A stretch of DNA of 64,000 nt. Source: an uncultured Roseibium sp. Lineage in GTDB: Bacteria > Pseudomonadota > Alphaproteobacteria > Rhizobiales > Stappiaceae. This document shows, in pieces, positions 15,548 through 25,287 of the stretch. A model generated the notes under the pieces. That model was not told the DNA's origin, made no database searches, and worked only from the letters and a program-made list of their open reading frames with translations. The DNA is taken from the NCBI RefSeq assembly GCF_963669205.1, contig NZ_OY769915.1, positions 2,144,001 to 2,208,000 on the forward strand, given 5' to 3'. The position numbers were made by a program, and so were the translations under genes. The first letter of the stretch is position 1; each line of letters begins with the position of its first letter.

Positions 15548-18085
15548 ATGGTCGAAACGGTAAGCGCGCAACCACTCGTCCTGGCCCAGGGAGGTTCGGT
15601 GGCGGCAGTGCGGCTTGAGCCTGGAACGGAACTGAAAGCCAGGGTGGAGGCCAATTTGCCCGGCGGTGTCGTCCGGCTGGCAGCTGACGATGCCAGGCTT
15701 GATCTCAAGATCCCGGTAAAGTTGCCTGTCGGAAGCGATGTGACCGTTTCCGTTTCCGGCAACAGGGCAAACCCCGTAATCCAGCTGACAACGGCGCAGG
15801 CTTTGCCCGCGGATACTGCAACGCCGGTTCAGTCACAACAGCCGCAACAGGCCGCGCCGCAGCCACAGCAACCACCTCCCGGCAGGCCGGCAACGAGTGA
15901 GGTACCGCTACAGGTCCGGGGTGGAGCGGCACAGCCGCAAGTGACCCCGGGCGCGCTGGGTTCGCAAGTTGCGCAAGTCGTACAAGCCGCACCGGCCCAG
16001 GGAAATCTCGCGTCGCAGGGTGCTTTGGCGCAGCCGGTGCTGCCCAATCCGGCATCTCCCGCGCAAGCGCCGGCAGGCTCGGCGCGTCAACCCGTATCTT
16101 CGGCAGCAGTCACACCTCAAGGCGCTGCATCTGCTGCTGAACCGGTTGCGCAGGGCTTGAGGTCTGATCCGGGCGTACCCGGTCCCCGGCCGCAAACGGC
16201 TTCCGGGTCGGCTCCGCTTCCCGCTGCCGCTAATGCAGGTGCGGGCGCGACGGCACCCGGTGCTGCGCCGGTGAAAAGCAATGCCGGTCGGCAAAGCCCG
16301 CAGGCTGCGACTGCGCGTGCTTCTACGCCTCCTCCCGCACAGCCACCGGCGCCGGCCGTGGCCGCAGCTTCCACGCCGCCCGCCGGTTCACGCCCGACGG
16401 TGCCAGGGGCACCTGCAGTGCTGCAATCGGCGGCGGAAGGCATCAGACAGGCACCTGTGTCGGCACCATCCACTCCGGCATCGTCGGACACCTTGGCGGT
16501 GCCCCGGCAATCCGGTGAAGCAGCGCCCGGACCGGCACGATCCGCTGCGCAGGTAATTCCGGGTGCAGGCGGGAACGACCAGTCAATTCAACTGCCACCG
16601 CCGCGATCGGGACCTGGAACGCCGGGCACGGCTGGGACGGCACCGGCGCAGGCTTCGGGCGGCACGTCCCCGACTACCGTGCAAACGCCGCAAGTGCCAT
16701 CCGTGCCGGTATCAGGCCGCTTGCCTGCGCAATCGGTGGCGGCGGGCCGGCCTGCGGTCGCTTCGCCGCTTCCGGTCCCGGAAAGACCCGCGCCGACACA
16801 GACGACAGCCCAGCCGACAGTCCAGACTTCGGCCCACACAAGGGCCCACACAACGGCCTCCACGACGGCCCAAAAACCGGCCCCAACACCGGTCCCAGGG
16901 ACCGGTGCTTTGCCCTCCAGCCCGGGCAGCCCGGCTGTCGATGTCGCGGCGCCTCAACTCCGTCCCGCTCCGGGCACGGCAAATTTACCTGCGCCGCAAC
17001 CACCGGCGGCAAGTCCGGGACCCGTGGGACCGCCGCAAGCGGGAGACAGCCTGCGCGTCGCGCAACACCAGCCCTACCAGACCCCGCGGCCTGGACCTGT
17101 GCTCCAACCCGGAAAGGCTCCGGACCTGAACGCAAGGACGGAGACAAAGCCTGCAAGCCAGATTGCGCGTCAGGCGTTTCAGGCACTCGGCGAGCAGCAG
17201 TCTGGCCTCGCAAGCGTCTTCTCGCAGGCGGCAAATCTGGTGTCCATGCAGGCGGCCGGCAAGGTTTCCCTGCCGGACCCCGTCGTCAAGGCTATGCAGC
17301 AAATTCTCGGATTGCGCCTGAATGCGGGGCAAAACCTTTCCGCCGGAGACATTCAGCAGTCCATGCGCCTGTCGGGACAGTTCAGGGAGGCAAACGCCGC
17401 CTTTCCGCGCGGTGGCATGCCGGGTGCACAGACGGATCTCAAGTCGGTCCTGCTGTCCTTCAGATCGCTGTTGCAGCAGTTCGGAGCGGACGCGCAGGTC
17501 ACGCGGCCCGCAGCGCAGCCCAAACCGCCATCACGGCAGGAACCGCCGTTGGGGCAGACCCAGCCGGGTTCGAGAGGCTTCCTGCCGGGCAGCACGCCGC
17601 AGATCCTGCAGGCCATGCTGAAGGAAACCGACGCGGCGCTTGCGCGCGTCAGGATGACTCAGCTCGTCAACACGGGACTTGCCGGAGACGACCGTGCCCA
17701 GGCGGCCTCCCGCCCCATGGATCTTGTGCTTGAATTGCCGCTGGCCCTTGGTCAGGAAACCGGAATATTGCAGCTGCAGGTCGGGCGCGATGGTGGCGGA
17801 CAGTCCGAAGACGGGGACAACGAGGCCGCCTGGCGGCTCCGGTTCGCGATGGATCTCACGGCGACCGGGCCGGTGGAGGCTGCCGTCAGCCTGAGAGGAG
17901 GGGGCACCTATGTCAGTCTCTGGGTTGAAAGACCGGCCACCTTCGACAGACTGAAAGCTCTTGAGGAAACCATGATGGCGTCCTTTGCCGATGCCGGGCT
18001 CGATTTGCAGGAATTCCGACTGGTGCGGGGGCTGCCCCCAAGGTCGGCCGCCAGCTACGGCACACTTGTCGACAGGCAATCCTGA
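15548..18085 (+). CDS. FliK-like hook-length control protein
   Basis: 845 residues from the ATG at 15548 (GAGAGG upstream). A short N-terminal ordered part is followed by about 450 residues of Pro/Ala/Gln/Ser-rich low-complexity sequence, and a C-terminal domain (about 730-845) with the flagellar hook-length control core (VEAAVSLRGGGTYVSLWVE, then LKALEETMMASFADAGLDL). The disordered ruler plus C-terminal domain that interacts with FlhB is the FliK design. It is directly followed by an FlhB-like gene, which fits that interaction. No other flagellar gene is in the window, and the long Pro/Ala stretch is larger than in typical FliK. Confidence 0.75.
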   Translation: MVETVSAQPLVLAQGGSVAAVRLEPGTELKARVEANLPGGVVRLAADDARLDLKIPVKLPVGSDVTVSVSGNRANPVIQLTTAQALPADTATPVQSQQPQQAAPQPQQPPPGRPATSEVPLQVRGGAAQPQVTPGALGSQVAQVVQAAPAQGNLASQGALAQPVLPNPASPAQAPAGSARQPVSSAAVTPQGAASAAEPVAQGLRSDPGVPGPRPQTASGSAPLPAAANAGAGATAPGAAPVKSNAGRQSPQAATARASTPPPAQPPAPAVAAASTPPAGSRPTVPGAPAVLQSAAEGIRQAPVSAPSTPASSDTLAVPRQSGEAAPGPARSAAQVIPGAGGNDQSIQLPPPRSGPGTPGTAGTAPAQASGGTSPTTVQTPQVPSVPVSGRLPAQSVAAGRPAVASPLPVPERPAPTQTTAQPTVQTSAHTRAHTTASTTAQKPAPTPVPGTGALPSSPGSPAVDVAAPQLRPAPGTANLPAPQPPAASPGPVGPPQAGDSLRVAQHQPYQTPRPGPVLQPGKAPDLNARTETKPASQIARQAFQALGEQQSGLASVFSQAANLVSMQAAGKVSLPDPVVKAMQQILGLRLNAGQNLSAGDIQQSMRLSGQFREANAAFPRGGMPGAQTDLKSVLLSFRSLLQQFGADAQVTRPAAQPKPPSRQEPPLGQTQPGSRGFLPGSTPQILQAMLKETDAALARVRMTQLVNTGLAGDDRAQAASRPMDLVLELPLALGQETGILQLQVGRDGGGQSEDGDNEAAWRLRFAMDLTATGPVEAAVSLRGGGTYVSLWVERPATFDRLKALEETMMASFADAGLDLQEFRLVRGLPPRSAASYGTLVDRQS

Positions 18086-18095
18086 GGAGGTGACG

Positions 18096-18380
18096 ATGGA
18101 ACCGGGAGAAAAGCCCGAAGGAAAACTTGCCGTCGCGCTTCGATACGAGAACGACGGCGCGCCCGTCGTCACCGCAAAGGGGGGCGGCACGATTGCCGAA
18201 CAGATCGAAAAGCTCGCGCGGGAAGCCGGGGTTCCGATCGAACAGAACCCGATGATGGCCGAGGCGCTCTCGCAGATCGAAATCGACCAGGAAATCCCGC
18301 TCGAACTCTATCAGGCCGTTGCGGTTCTGATCGGCTTCATCATGCGGACTGGAAACGCGCAGAACCCTGGCGAAGGTTGA
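18096..18380 (+). CDS. Stand-alone FlhB/YscU C-terminal homologue
   Basis: 94 residues, ATG after GAGGAGG. It corresponds to the cytoplasmic C-terminal part of the type III export switch protein FlhB (AVALRYENDGAPVVTAKGGG, VPIEQNPMMAEAL, EIPLELYQAVAVLIGFI). The self-cleaving NPTH motif of full FlhB is not present and there are no membrane segments, so it is the small FlhX/YlqH type. It starts 10 bases after the FliK-like gene. It may modulate substrate switching or complement FlhB processing; this is inference. Confidence 0.85.
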   Translation: MEPGEKPEGKLAVALRYENDGAPVVTAKGGGTIAEQIEKLAREAGVPIEQNPMMAEALSQIEIDQEIPLELYQAVAVLIGFIMRTGNAQNPGEG

Positions 18381-18628
18381 GCACACGGCACAGGCCCTGC
18401 CGGGGCCGAGGTTTCGCACCGCGCCCCGCATTTGGTGCGAGCCGGCTGCGGGTTCGGCGTGCAAACACGTCACTTTGTGTGAAAGCTGCCACGGCACACA
18501 AGGAAACCCTTGCAGCCGGCGCAATTCCCGAATAGGTCATCAGGCAGCTAGAAATTCGCGCCGCAGCATTCCTGCCGACCTGCCTGATCGCGTGCGCGAA
18601 ATCGAACAGAACAGGATTTTTGACGAAG

Positions 18629-20110
18629 ATGACGCTTGTCGACGTACGCACACCCGACCCGAAGAAATTCATCAAGGGCGCGACCGGCGATTGGGAGATT
18701 GTGATCGGCATGGAAGTCCATGCGCAGGTCACGTCCGAAGCCAAGCTCTTTTCCGGCGCCTCGACAGAATTCGGCAAGGACCCCAACGACAACGTCAGCC
18801 TTGTCGATGCGGCCATGCCCGGAATGCTGCCGGTCATCAACGAGGAATGCGTGCGCCAGGCGATCCGCACCGGTCTCGGCCTGAAGGCGGAGATCAACCT
18901 GAAGTCCGTCTTCGACCGCAAGAACTATTTTTATCCCGATCTTCCCCAGGGCTATCAGATCTCCCAGTTCAAGCAGCCGATCGTCGGCGAGGGCAAGATC
19001 ATGCTCGATATGCCGGATGAGCAGGTCGAGATTGGGGTCGAACGCCTGCATCTGGAACAGGACGCGGGAAAGTCCCTTCACGATCAGCATCCGAGCATGT
19101 CATTCGTCGATCTCAACAGGTCCGGCGTCGCGCTGATGGAGATCGTTTCCAAGCCGGACCTCAGATCCTCCGACGAAGCCAAGGCTTATCTGACGAAACT
19201 GCGCACGATCCTGCGCTACCTCGGCACGTGCGACGGCAACATGGACCAGGGCTCCATGCGCGCGGACGTCAACGTATCGGTGCGCCGCCCGGGCGGTGAA
19301 TTCGGCACACGCTGCGAGATCAAGAACGTCAACTCGATCCGTTTCGTCGGCCAGGCCATCGAATATGAAGCGCGCCGCCAGGTCGGCATTCTGGAAGACG
19401 GTGGCGAGATCGATCAGGAGACCCGTCTCTTCGACGCGGTCAAGGGTGAGACACGTTCCATGCGCTCCAAGGAAGAGGCGCACGACTACCGCTACTTCCC
19501 GGATCCCGACCTGCTGCCGCTGGAATTCACCCGGGAATTCGTCGAAGAGCTGTCCGGCCATCTGCCGGAACTGCCGGACGACAAGAAGGCTCGGTTCATC
19601 AGCGACTACGGGCTGACTGCCTATGATGCCGACATTCTGGTTGTCGAAAAGGCGTCTGCCGATTTCTTCGAGGATGTCGCCAGGGGACGCGATGCGAAGC
19701 TGTCAGCAAACTGGGTCATCAACGAATTGTTTGGCCGGCTGAACAAGGAAGGCCAGGATCTCTCCGAAAGCCCGGTTTCTGCCGATCAGCTCGGCTCCAT
19801 CATCGATCTCATCAAGGCGGGAACGATCTCCGGCAAGATCGCCAAGGACCTGTTCGAGATCGTCTGGACCGAAGGCGGCGATCCGGCGCAGATCGTGGAA
19901 GACCGCGGCATGAAACAGGTCACGGATCTTGGCGCGATCGAGGCGGTTGTCGACGAGATCATGGCAGCCAACCCGGACAAGGTCGAGCAGGCCAAGGAAA
20001 AACCGAATCTTGTCGGCTGGTTTGTCGGACAGGTCATGAAGGCCTCCAAGGGCAAAGCCAATCCGCAGGCCGTGAACGATCTTCTGAAACAGAAAATCGG
20101 TCTGGAATAG
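18629..20110 (+). CDS. gatB: Asp-tRNA(Asn)/Glu-tRNA(Gln) amidotransferase subunit B
   Basis: 493 residues from the ATG at 18629, the usual length. Signature segments: WEIVIGMEVHAQ at the N-terminus, FDRKNYFYPDLPQGYQISQF, and the C-terminal YqeY-like tail domain with KGKANPQAVNDLLKQKI. GatB is the kinase/tRNA-binding part of GatCAB, which converts misacylated Glu-tRNA(Gln) or Asp-tRNA(Asn) to the amide form using ammonia from GatA. gatA and gatC are not in the window, so the subunits are encoded at separate loci. The GFA gene follows after three bases. Confidence 0.97.
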   Translation: MTLVDVRTPDPKKFIKGATGDWEIVIGMEVHAQVTSEAKLFSGASTEFGKDPNDNVSLVDAAMPGMLPVINEECVRQAIRTGLGLKAEINLKSVFDRKNYFYPDLPQGYQISQFKQPIVGEGKIMLDMPDEQVEIGVERLHLEQDAGKSLHDQHPSMSFVDLNRSGVALMEIVSKPDLRSSDEAKAYLTKLRTILRYLGTCDGNMDQGSMRADVNVSVRRPGGEFGTRCEIKNVNSIRFVGQAIEYEARRQVGILEDGGEIDQETRLFDAVKGETRSMRSKEEAHDYRYFPDPDLLPLEFTREFVEELSGHLPELPDDKKARFISDYGLTAYDADILVVEKASADFFEDVARGRDAKLSANWVINELFGRLNKEGQDLSESPVSADQLGSIIDLIKAGTISGKIAKDLFEIVWTEGGDPAQIVEDRGMKQVTDLGAIEAVVDEIMAANPDKVEQAKEKPNLVGWFVGQVMKASKGKANPQAVNDLLKQKIGLE

Positions 20111-20113
20111 TCC

Positions 20114-20509
20114 ATGGCCGGTACGGGTGATCCAGCCACGGTGGCGCTTCCCATCAAAGGGGCCTGCCACTGTGGTGCGGTGACCTTCGAAATGTCGGTG
20201 CAGCCCCGCCATGCGGTCGCGTGCAACTGTTCGATCTGCCGGAGCCTCGGCACGGTCTGGGGGCATGGCGGCCCGGGGACCATTGTCATCAAGGCGGAAC
20301 CGGACGCCACGATCAGGTACGCATGGGGCGATCGCCAGCTTGCCTTTCACACCTGCAAGATCTGTGGATCGACAACCCATTGGGAAGCCATCGCCGGCGA
20401 AGCGAAAGGGCGCATGGCGGTCAACCTGCGCCTCGCACCGCCTGGAACGATCGAAGCCATCGGTCTGCGTCATTTTGATGGCGCGGAAACCTGGTCGTTT
20501 CTGGACTGA
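20114..20509 (+). CDS. GFA-family zinc protein
   Basis: 131 residues with the three cysteine clusters of the GFA (glutathione-dependent formaldehyde-activating enzyme-like) fold: GACHCGAVTFE, CNCSICR and CKICGS. These bind two zinc ions in family structures. Most members are not the true Gfa enzyme and have no proven substrate. It is four bases downstream of gatB and probably shares its transcript. Confidence 0.85.
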   Translation: MAGTGDPATVALPIKGACHCGAVTFEMSVQPRHAVACNCSICRSLGTVWGHGGPGTIVIKAEPDATIRYAWGDRQLAFHTCKICGSTTHWEAIAGEAKGRMAVNLRLAPPGTIEAIGLRHFDGAETWSFLD

Positions 20510-20715
20510 AACAGCTTCGAACCGGTCGTCGAACTCCTGCGCATCTGGCAAGAACTTGGCTAATTGTTTAGCTGGCTGCCCTTTTTCTGAGCGATGCAGC
20601 AGCTGAGATCGCCTCCGATAGACGTTTGGCGGCGCGGACCACTCTCTTTCCTGTTTGGCACGCGCGTTGCAGAGCAACCCCAAAACCATAGTGGGTTGGG
20701 GGCGTCCTTGAAGAC

Positions 20716-21420
20716 ATGCGAATTGCCGGATCGGTCGCAGTGGCCGATCTGAGATTCTTTGAAATCTATCGGAATCCGGAATATCTCTGGCTGCTTTTTC
20801 AGGGCGCGCTGGTCAGTGGACTTCTGACCATCGGCGGAGGCCTTTTCGGCTTCATTGCGGCGCTTCTTCTCGCCGCGTGCCGGCATTACCGGATCCCGGT
20901 CCTGATGCAGCTGGCAACGGCATGGGTCGAGTTCATCCGCAACACCCCGCTCATCGTTCAGATGTTTTTCATCGCGTTCGGATTGCCGCTCCTGTTCGGC
21001 TACCAGTGGCCCTTCTGGGGACATGCCCTGCTGGCGCTGTCCGTGAACTTCTCCGCTTATTTCGCCGAAATCCTGCGGGCCGGGCTGGCATCGATCGATG
21101 CCGGGCAGGGGGAAGCTGCCGACTCGCTCGGCATACCGAGATGGCTGAGCTTCATCAAGGTCAGCCTGCCGCAGGCCGTGGCGGCCATGTACCCGTCGCT
21201 CAACAGCCAGTTTATCTTCCTGTTCCTGACGACGGGCGTGATTTCGGAAATTGGCGTCACCGACCTGACCTGGGCCGGTGTCTTCATCGACAGCCGCAGC
21301 TTCCGCTCCTTCGAGGTCTTCTTCACCCTGACCGTGATCTACGTGCTCATGTCGCTGATGTTCAAGACCGCGCTGCGTCTCCTGCATGACCGTCTGTTCA
21401 AGTGGAAGGTGGTGCGATGA
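20716..21420 (+). CDS. Amino-acid ABC transporter permease (HisMQ type), first
   Basis: 234 residues, a polar amino-acid permease with five or so membrane segments. The N-terminal region has TPLIVQMFF and the cytoplasmic EAA loop is EAADSLGIPRWLSFIKVSLPQAV. It forms a heterodimer with the next gene. The start overlaps nothing; a CCCCAA/TTGGGG hairpin at about 20678-20702 lies just upstream of the ATG and may influence translation. First gene of a permease-permease-binding-protein operon. Confidence 0.88.
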   Translation: MRIAGSVAVADLRFFEIYRNPEYLWLLFQGALVSGLLTIGGGLFGFIAALLLAACRHYRIPVLMQLATAWVEFIRNTPLIVQMFFIAFGLPLLFGYQWPFWGHALLALSVNFSAYFAEILRAGLASIDAGQGEAADSLGIPRWLSFIKVSLPQAVAAMYPSLNSQFIFLFLTTGVISEIGVTDLTWAGVFIDSRSFRSFEVFFTLTVIYVLMSLMFKTALRLLHDRLFKWKVVR

Positions 21421-22127
21421 AGGACCTGTTTGCCGAGGTCTTGGGAAAACCGTTCGGGATCGTCCTCTACCAGCTGTTGGATGCGACCCAGTTCACGATC
21501 TACCTGTCGCTGATCGCCTTCCTGGGCGGTGGTGCCATCGCCATGATCATCACCGCCGCGCGGGTTGCGCCCGGACGCTTTCTTTCCGGGCTGTCGACGG
21601 CCTACACCTGGCTGTTTCAATCCGTTCCGTTGCTGATGCTCCTGTTTCTATTGGGGCTCGGCGTTCCGCATCTTTTTTCTCTCAGGATCGACCCCTGGAC
21701 CGCCGCTGGAGTGGCGCTGACGCTTTATACCAGCGCCTATCTGGCCGAGGTCTGGTGCGGCGCAATCTTCGCGGTTCCCGGTTCGCAACACGAGGGCGGC
21801 AAGGCGCTCGGCCTGACGCTGTTCCAGATCATGCTGCTGATCATCCTGCCGCAGGCCGTGCGCCTGGCGATCGCGCCGACGATCGGTTTCATGGTGCAGA
21901 TCATCAAGGGCACGTCGCTGGCCTATATCATCGGCTTTCATGACCTGATGACAGTTGGCAAACGCTGGGCGAATTCGCCCGTGCCGGGCACGCAGCCATT
22001 CGTCATCTACCCGCTGATGGCAATCATCTATTTCAGTCTCTGTTTTCCGTTGTCCGTCTGGTCACGCCGCCTGGAAAGGCGGCTCGGCTCGACATCTTCA
22101 AAGAGCGGGGGCAAAGCCGCCGCCTGA
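21417..22127 (+). CDS. Amino-acid ABC transporter permease, second
   Basis: 236 residues from the ATG at 21417, whose ATGA overlaps the stop of the first permease. HisMQ family: SVPLLMLLFLLGLG early and the EAA-type loop GKALGLTLFQIMLLIILPQAV. Translational coupling supports an equimolar heterodimer. No ATP-binding subunit gene follows; the binding-protein gene comes next. Confidence 0.88.
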   Translation: MKDLFAEVLGKPFGIVLYQLLDATQFTIYLSLIAFLGGGAIAMIITAARVAPGRFLSGLSTAYTWLFQSVPLLMLLFLLGLGVPHLFSLRIDPWTAAGVALTLYTSAYLAEVWCGAIFAVPGSQHEGGKALGLTLFQIMLLIILPQAVRLAIAPTIGFMVQIIKGTSLAYIIGFHDLMTVGKRWANSPVPGTQPFVIYPLMAIIYFSLCFPLSVWSRRLERRLGSTSSKSGGKAAA

Positions 22128-22165
22128 AAAATCGCGCTTGTTCAACCAAAAAGGAGGGTCGCGAA

Positions 22166-22954
22166 ATGTGGAAGAAACTAACTGGTCTTGGAGGAGCCCT
22201 GCTGTCGGCTGCTCTGGTCTTCGCCAGTCCGGCAACGGCTGAGCTGAAGGACATCCTGCAGTCCGGAACGATCAAGATCGCAACACCGGAAAACTTCCCG
22301 CCATTCGGTTCGCTCGGCGCAGACGGCGAATACGAGGGATACGACATCGACGTCGCCAAGATGATTGCCGAAGACCTGGGTGTCGAGCTTGAACTTGTAC
22401 CGGTGACCTCTAAGCAGAGGATACCGTTCCTGGAGACCGACCGGGTCGATCTCGTGATCTCGACCCTCGGCGCAAATCCGGAACGCGCCAAGTCCATCTG
22501 GTTCTCGCATGCCTACGCGCCGTTCTTCTCCGGTGCCTTCGCAAAGCCGGATGTCACCGTTGCATCGATTGCCGACTTTGCCGGCAAGAAGATTGCCGTC
22601 ACCGGCGGCACGCTGGAAGATCTTGCGATCACGGAAGATGCGCCGGAAGGGGCTGAAATCATCCGTTTCGGTGACAACGCCGCGACCATCGCCGCCTACG
22701 TGTCAGGCCAGGCCGACGTCATCGTGACGGGCAACATGGTCGCGCTCGGAATTGCAAATGACAATCCGGATTTCAATCTCCAGACCAAGTTCATCATCGC
22801 GAACTCCCCGTCCTATATCGGGGTGAAGACCGGAAACATCGACCTCCTGCAGTGGGTGAACGTGTTCGTTCTGCATAAGAAGCTCAACGGCAAGCTCGAC
22901 GAGCTCTCCAAAAAGTGGCTGAAGACACCCTTGCCGCCGCTGCCTGCGCTCTGA
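22166..22954 (+). CDS. Amino-acid ABC transporter substrate-binding protein
   Basis: 262 residues, ATG with AAGGAGGG upstream. A Sec signal peptide (1-25, cleaved near ATAE) and a family 3 solute-binding fold: KIATPENFPPFG, GYDIDVAKMIAEDLG, DLVISTLGANPERAK. Periplasmic receptor for a polar amino acid or related compound. The operon lacks an ATPase gene, so the complex must borrow one encoded elsewhere. A stem-loop follows at 22971. Confidence 0.9.
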   Translation: MWKKLTGLGGALLSAALVFASPATAELKDILQSGTIKIATPENFPPFGSLGADGEYEGYDIDVAKMIAEDLGVELELVPVTSKQRIPFLETDRVDLVISTLGANPERAKSIWFSHAYAPFFSGAFAKPDVTVASIADFAGKKIAVTGGTLEDLAITEDAPEGAEIIRFGDNAATIAAYVSGQADVIVTGNMVALGIANDNPDFNLQTKFIIANSPSYIGVKTGNIDLLQWVNVFVLHKKLNGKLDELSKKWLKTPLPPLPAL

Positions 22955-22970
22955 CGGCAAGCAAAGACAA

Positions 22971-23001
22971 CGGAGAGCGTGGATTTCGCCCGCGCTCTCC
23001 G
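22971..23001 (+). terminator. Stem-loop after amino-acid transport operon
   Basis: CGGAGAGCG (22971-22979) pairs with CGCTCTCCG (22993-23001), 17 bases after the stop. No T-tract follows, so it may be a weak terminator or an mRNA-stabilising hairpin. Confidence 0.55.
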
Positions 23002-23058
23002 GCCTACAGGTCCGTTTGAAGGGTTACAGGCAATCGGAAATCATGTATCCCGCTTGCC

Positions 23059-24603
23059 ATGACCGTGTTGCAATCCTCTCATCGCGAAACCGACACCCCT
23101 TTCTATGCGACGCCGCTCGGGGTCTGGGGCATCGTCGCCTTGTGGGGTGCCCTGCATCTCTTGTTACGGGCTGTGTCGACGCCGGTTCTCGGCACCGACG
23201 ACATGTTCGAAAATGTCCTCGTTCAAACGCTTGAACCCGGCTACATGCTGCGCCAGCCGCCACTCTACGAATGGCTTCTCTGGTCTGCGCAACAGGTGTT
23301 TGGCCCGACCATCTGGGCTGCGCTTTTCGTCAAGTACAGCCTGATTTCCGTCGCCGCCCTGTTTCTGTTCCTGATCGCGCGCAAGGCGATCCAGGTGCCG
23401 CGCCTGGCGGCTCTGTGCGCCTTTTGCTATTCGCTCTACTACCAGTTTGGCTGGAACCTGCATGAGGGTGTCACGCACACGGTGGTGCTGACGACGGCCT
23501 GTGCGGCAAGCGCCTTTTTCTTCATCAAGGCGCTGGAGACCGGCCGCCTGTCATTCTACGTGCTGTTCGGCGTGGCGGCCGGGGCAGGGCTTATCGGCAA
23601 GCATTCCTACCCGATATTTGCGCTCGCCCTTCTTCTGGCCGCCGTCAGCGACAAGGCCTGGCGTCCAAGGATACGTCTCGCCGGTCTGGTGCTTGTGCCC
23701 TTTGCCGCGGCAATCGTCTACAGCCCCTATGCGTTCTGGATCCTGACGGAAGGCCTGCAACTCTTCGCCTCGGTCTCCAAGACAATGGGCGTTGCCTCCG
23801 AGACATCGCATGTGGCAAGGGCCGGCGAAGGTCTCGGCAAGCTTGCATTCGGTCTCATCGGCTTTTCCGTGCTCCTGGTGCCTGCATTACTGCTGCTTTT
23901 CTGGCCGCGATATCTGGGAAGACTGGAGGCCGCATCACCGGCGGTGAATGACGTGGCCCGGCTTTGCGGGCGCACCGTTGTCGCCATGATCCTGCTGACC
24001 GCGGTCATGATTGCTGTCACCGGCGCGACCTATGTCAAGGAACGGCACATGCATCCCCTGATGCTGCTGCTGCCGATCTACCTGTTCGCGGATCTCGAGC
24101 GGTTCGGATTTCAGCGGCAATGGCGCTGGCTGGCAACGATCGCCACCGTGACGGTTGCCGTCGTCTTTCTCGCCCGCATTCCCGGCCTTGTCGCTCCCGA
24201 CAGGTTCTGGTGTGGCGGTAAATGCCGGCACATGAAGCCCTACGCCGATATCAGGCAGCCGCTGGCCGGGCTTGGCGCGGAAAAGGCAACACTTGTCGCG
24301 GACAACGGCTACACGGGCGGCAATCTTCGGGTGCTCTTTCCGGGAGCACGGGTCGTCACGGCGGCGATCCCGGCACGCGTGCCGCCGCGCGAAAAATGCT
24401 TCTTTGTCTGGGAGCAGGGCGACCGGCAACCGGCGACACCTGCAGCTCAACGTTTTGAGGAAGTCGCCTTCGGAAGTCCCGGTGTGCCTGTTTCTGCAAC
24501 CTACCTGACGGGCTCCTGGCCACATCTTTGGAAGGAGAACGGATGGCGGACCACCTGGTGGGGCGTTGCGGAACTGGACCCGCAAGAACCGCTCTGCCGA
24601 TAG
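23059..24603 (+). CDS. GT39-type membrane glycosyltransferase
   Basis: 514 residues with about ten membrane segments. The first periplasmic loop carries TDDMFENVLVQ and YMLRQPPLYEWLLW, the acidic and PPLY motifs of ArnT/PMT-like (PF13231) transferases that move a sugar from a polyprenyl-phosphate donor onto an acceptor outside the membrane. The C-terminal soluble part has several cysteines (CGGKCRH). Acceptor unknown; lipid A or a surface glycan is usual for the family. Convergent with the next gene. Confidence 0.85.
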   Translation: MTVLQSSHRETDTPFYATPLGVWGIVALWGALHLLLRAVSTPVLGTDDMFENVLVQTLEPGYMLRQPPLYEWLLWSAQQVFGPTIWAALFVKYSLISVAALFLFLIARKAIQVPRLAALCAFCYSLYYQFGWNLHEGVTHTVVLTTACAASAFFFIKALETGRLSFYVLFGVAAGAGLIGKHSYPIFALALLLAAVSDKAWRPRIRLAGLVLVPFAAAIVYSPYAFWILTEGLQLFASVSKTMGVASETSHVARAGEGLGKLAFGLIGFSVLLVPALLLLFWPRYLGRLEAASPAVNDVARLCGRTVVAMILLTAVMIAVTGATYVKERHMHPLMLLLPIYLFADLERFGFQRQWRWLATIATVTVAVVFLARIPGLVAPDRFWCGGKCRHMKPYADIRQPLAGLGAEKATLVADNGYTGGNLRVLFPGARVVTAAIPARVPPREKCFFVWEQGDRQPATPAAQRFEEVAFGSPGVPVSATYLTGSWPHLWKENGWRTTWWGVAELDPQEPLCR

Positions 24604-24612
24604 TTTTGCCGG

Positions 24613-25134
24613 TCAGTTTTGTTTGACCAGTAGCATTTCCGCCTTCATGTCCAGGAACCGGCCGAGATCCTTGTGACCGTTCTGGAAACTGGAACACCAG
24701 ATGCGGCCGATCCCCGAAACTTCGAGAAAGTTGACCTGAAACGCGTTTGAATGCCCGACATGTTCGAGGTCGTCCCAGCTGACCTTCCTGTTCCGCATGA
24801 ACGGACTGTCGAAGTAGATCGCGTTCCTGTCGTAGCCGAAGCGGACGAAAAACACCTGATAGACGACAAACAGCGTCAGGGCGAGAAACACCGTGGTGAC
24901 GACGAAGGCCAGGGCGATGTGTTTGGCCGGCGCGTGCGCCATCGCGTAAACAACAAGCAGCGACAGCGGCACGAGCGCGGCTGCAATCCACTTGCTGGCA
25001 AGGCTGTAGGTCAGAAAGCAAACGTGGCCCCTGGTGTGTCCGTCCGGGCGCGCGACCGCGGACAGGCCCCAGACGGAAGCCGCGCTCACCACACCGCTTC
25101 CGACAGGTATTGCCCAACCGCCCAAGTCAAACAT
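24613..25134 (-). CDS. Hypothetical membrane protein with PH-like C-terminus
   Basis: 173 residues from the ATG at 25134; a TTG at 25155 would add seven. Two hydrophobic hairpins (about 10-30 and 50-100) precede a C-terminal region (YDRNAIYFDSPFMRNRKVSW to KAEMLLVK) that looks like a small PH-like beta domain facing the cytoplasm. I do not recognise a named family. Its stop is nine bases from the stop of the convergent GT39 gene. Confidence 0.6.
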   Translation of the reverse strand: MFDLGGWAIPVGSGVVSAASVWGLSAVARPDGHTRGHVCFLTYSLASKWIAAALVPLSLLVVYAMAHAPAKHIALAFVVTTVFLALTLFVVYQVFFVRFGYDRNAIYFDSPFMRNRKVSWDDLEHVGHSNAFQVNFLEVSGIGRIWCSSFQNGHKDLGRFLDMKAEMLLVKQN

Positions 25135-25287
25135 CAATGATCGTGTCTCCGACAAGAAGCCTGATGGCAGGAGGGCCTTGTGCCCCGCAAGCCGAACCAG
25201 TCGAATGAAACACTATGGATGCCGCTTTAAATCTTGGTACATCAGGTAGGACGAATTTGAGTCAAATCTTAGCGAAAAGGCACGGCG

